From assembly GCF_012489685.1 (NCBI RefSeq), contig NC_080045.1, positions 4,159,001-4,223,000 of the forward strand: a stretch of DNA of 64,000 bases, written 5' to 3'. This stretch comes from Lotus japonicus. Its lineage: Eukaryota; Streptophyta; Magnoliopsida; Fabales; Fabaceae. This document shows positions 63,656-64,000 of this stretch, in pieces. The notes under the pieces are model-generated. The model worked only from the letters and a program-made list of their open reading frames with translations, was not told the DNA's origin and searched no databases. Numbering within the stretch: the first letter of the stretch is position 1; each line of letters begins with the position of its first letter. Both the position numbers and the translations under genes were made by a program.

Positions 63656-64000
63656 TCAATTGCGTTTAGCAATCTCATCATTGACATCCTTCATCATCTT
63701 CTCAAGATGCATCTTGATATCATTAATATCTGACACGGTCAGGCCTTCTGGAAGGGCTCCATCTTTCACACAATTGAAGACAGGCACGGTCAGCTCCTTC
63801 TCACGAATCTGTCGATGCACCTTGCTTAGCTTGTCTTGTGATTTGGAAGTCATCTGTGTTATGAAGCTCTCCTGGTTCAAAGTCATGTTTTGCTTTTTCA
63901 CAGGTGTATTCTGGTACCTCTCAATCACCTTCTTTGCTCCCTTCACATTTGGCAAAATCTCTGGTTTGGAATCAAATGGGCTGGGAATTATAACACATGC
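63656..64000 (-). CDS. Type I (M-gamma, AGL80-like) MADS-box protein, C-terminal part
   Basis: Minus strand, stop at 63656-63658; the frame is still open at the window edge, so the N-terminal MADS domain lies beyond 64000. The visible part reads ACVIIPSPFDSKPEILPN (end of the MADS region; AGL80-type proteins have YSPYDPQPEVWPSP here), then KGAKKVIERYQNTP, NQESFITQMTSKSQDKLSK, QIREKELTVPVFNC, and a final VSDINDIKMHLEKMMKDVND helix. This NQESFL...REKE...DLNDL layout is characteristic of M-gamma MADS factors that act in female gametophyte and endosperm. The Leu at 63955 is internal, not a start. Intact as far as visible; pseudogene status cannot be judged. Confidence 0.8.
   Translation of the reverse strand, partial: ACVIIPSPFDSKPEILPNVKGAKKVIERYQNTPVKKQNMTLNQESFITQMTSKSQDKLSKVHRQIREKELTVPVFNCVKDGALPEGLTVSDINDIKMHLEKMMKDVNDEIAKRN

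Overview
This is an AT-rich plant nuclear window. Short GT-AG introns, a plant DUF1645 protein, a MIP1-type leucine-zipper/DUF547 protein, a plant serine carboxypeptidase and a type I MADS-box fragment all point to a dicot. Several repeat families (MITEs with GCACCGACGGTGTAAA termini, a TRIM whose LTR opens with TGTTAGAGTCCCACATTGG) look legume-like to me; that is an inference from memory, not a search result.

Host genes are few: (1) a single-exon DUF1645 gene, minus strand, 9250-10185; (2) a ten-exon MIP1 leucine-zipper/DUF547 gene, minus strand, coding span 21322-24903, 542 aa; (3) a nine-exon secreted serine carboxypeptidase (S10), plus strand, coding span 43105-49642, 492 aa, catalytic triad intact; (4) the C-terminal part of a type I (M-gamma, AGL80-like) MADS-box gene on the minus strand, running off the right edge. 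I see no shared pathway or operon-like logic among them. I rebuilt the exon chains by hand from GT/AG borders and reading phase; both multi-exon genes close in frame.

The rest is mobile DNA in layers. 296-5508 is a complete Copia element (minus strand) with two identical 197-bp LTRs, a 5-bp target duplication and an open gag-pol, inserted into an older hAT-like relic. 54727-60132 is a composite: TRIM LTRs with a 5-bp target duplication enclose a Copia gag-pol, that Copia's own 3' LTR, and then the TRIM internal region. LINE relics lie at about 6960-8720, 16891-17415, 39340-40400 and in carboxypeptidase intron 2. TIR elements with readable target duplications are a MULE-like element (12979-13526), a pair of MULE-type MITEs (35310-35492, 38388-38569), two hAT-type elements (27174-27798, 51735-52135) and a Stowaway-type MITE (42106-42690) carrying a probable solo LTR.

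The most unusual pattern is a set of very short (10-76 bp) poly-A-ended insertions, each flanked by a direct repeat of 8-17 bp, at nine or more places (13.6, 26.1, 28.6, 29.7, 31.4, 36.9, 37.6, 46.8 and 50.2 kb). Several share a small GGGC...GCCC hairpin or a TTATC core before the A-tract, so they look like extremely 5'-truncated retroposition events. Together with the TRIM-Copia composite, these are what I would check first. No tRNA, rRNA or CRISPR feature was seen.
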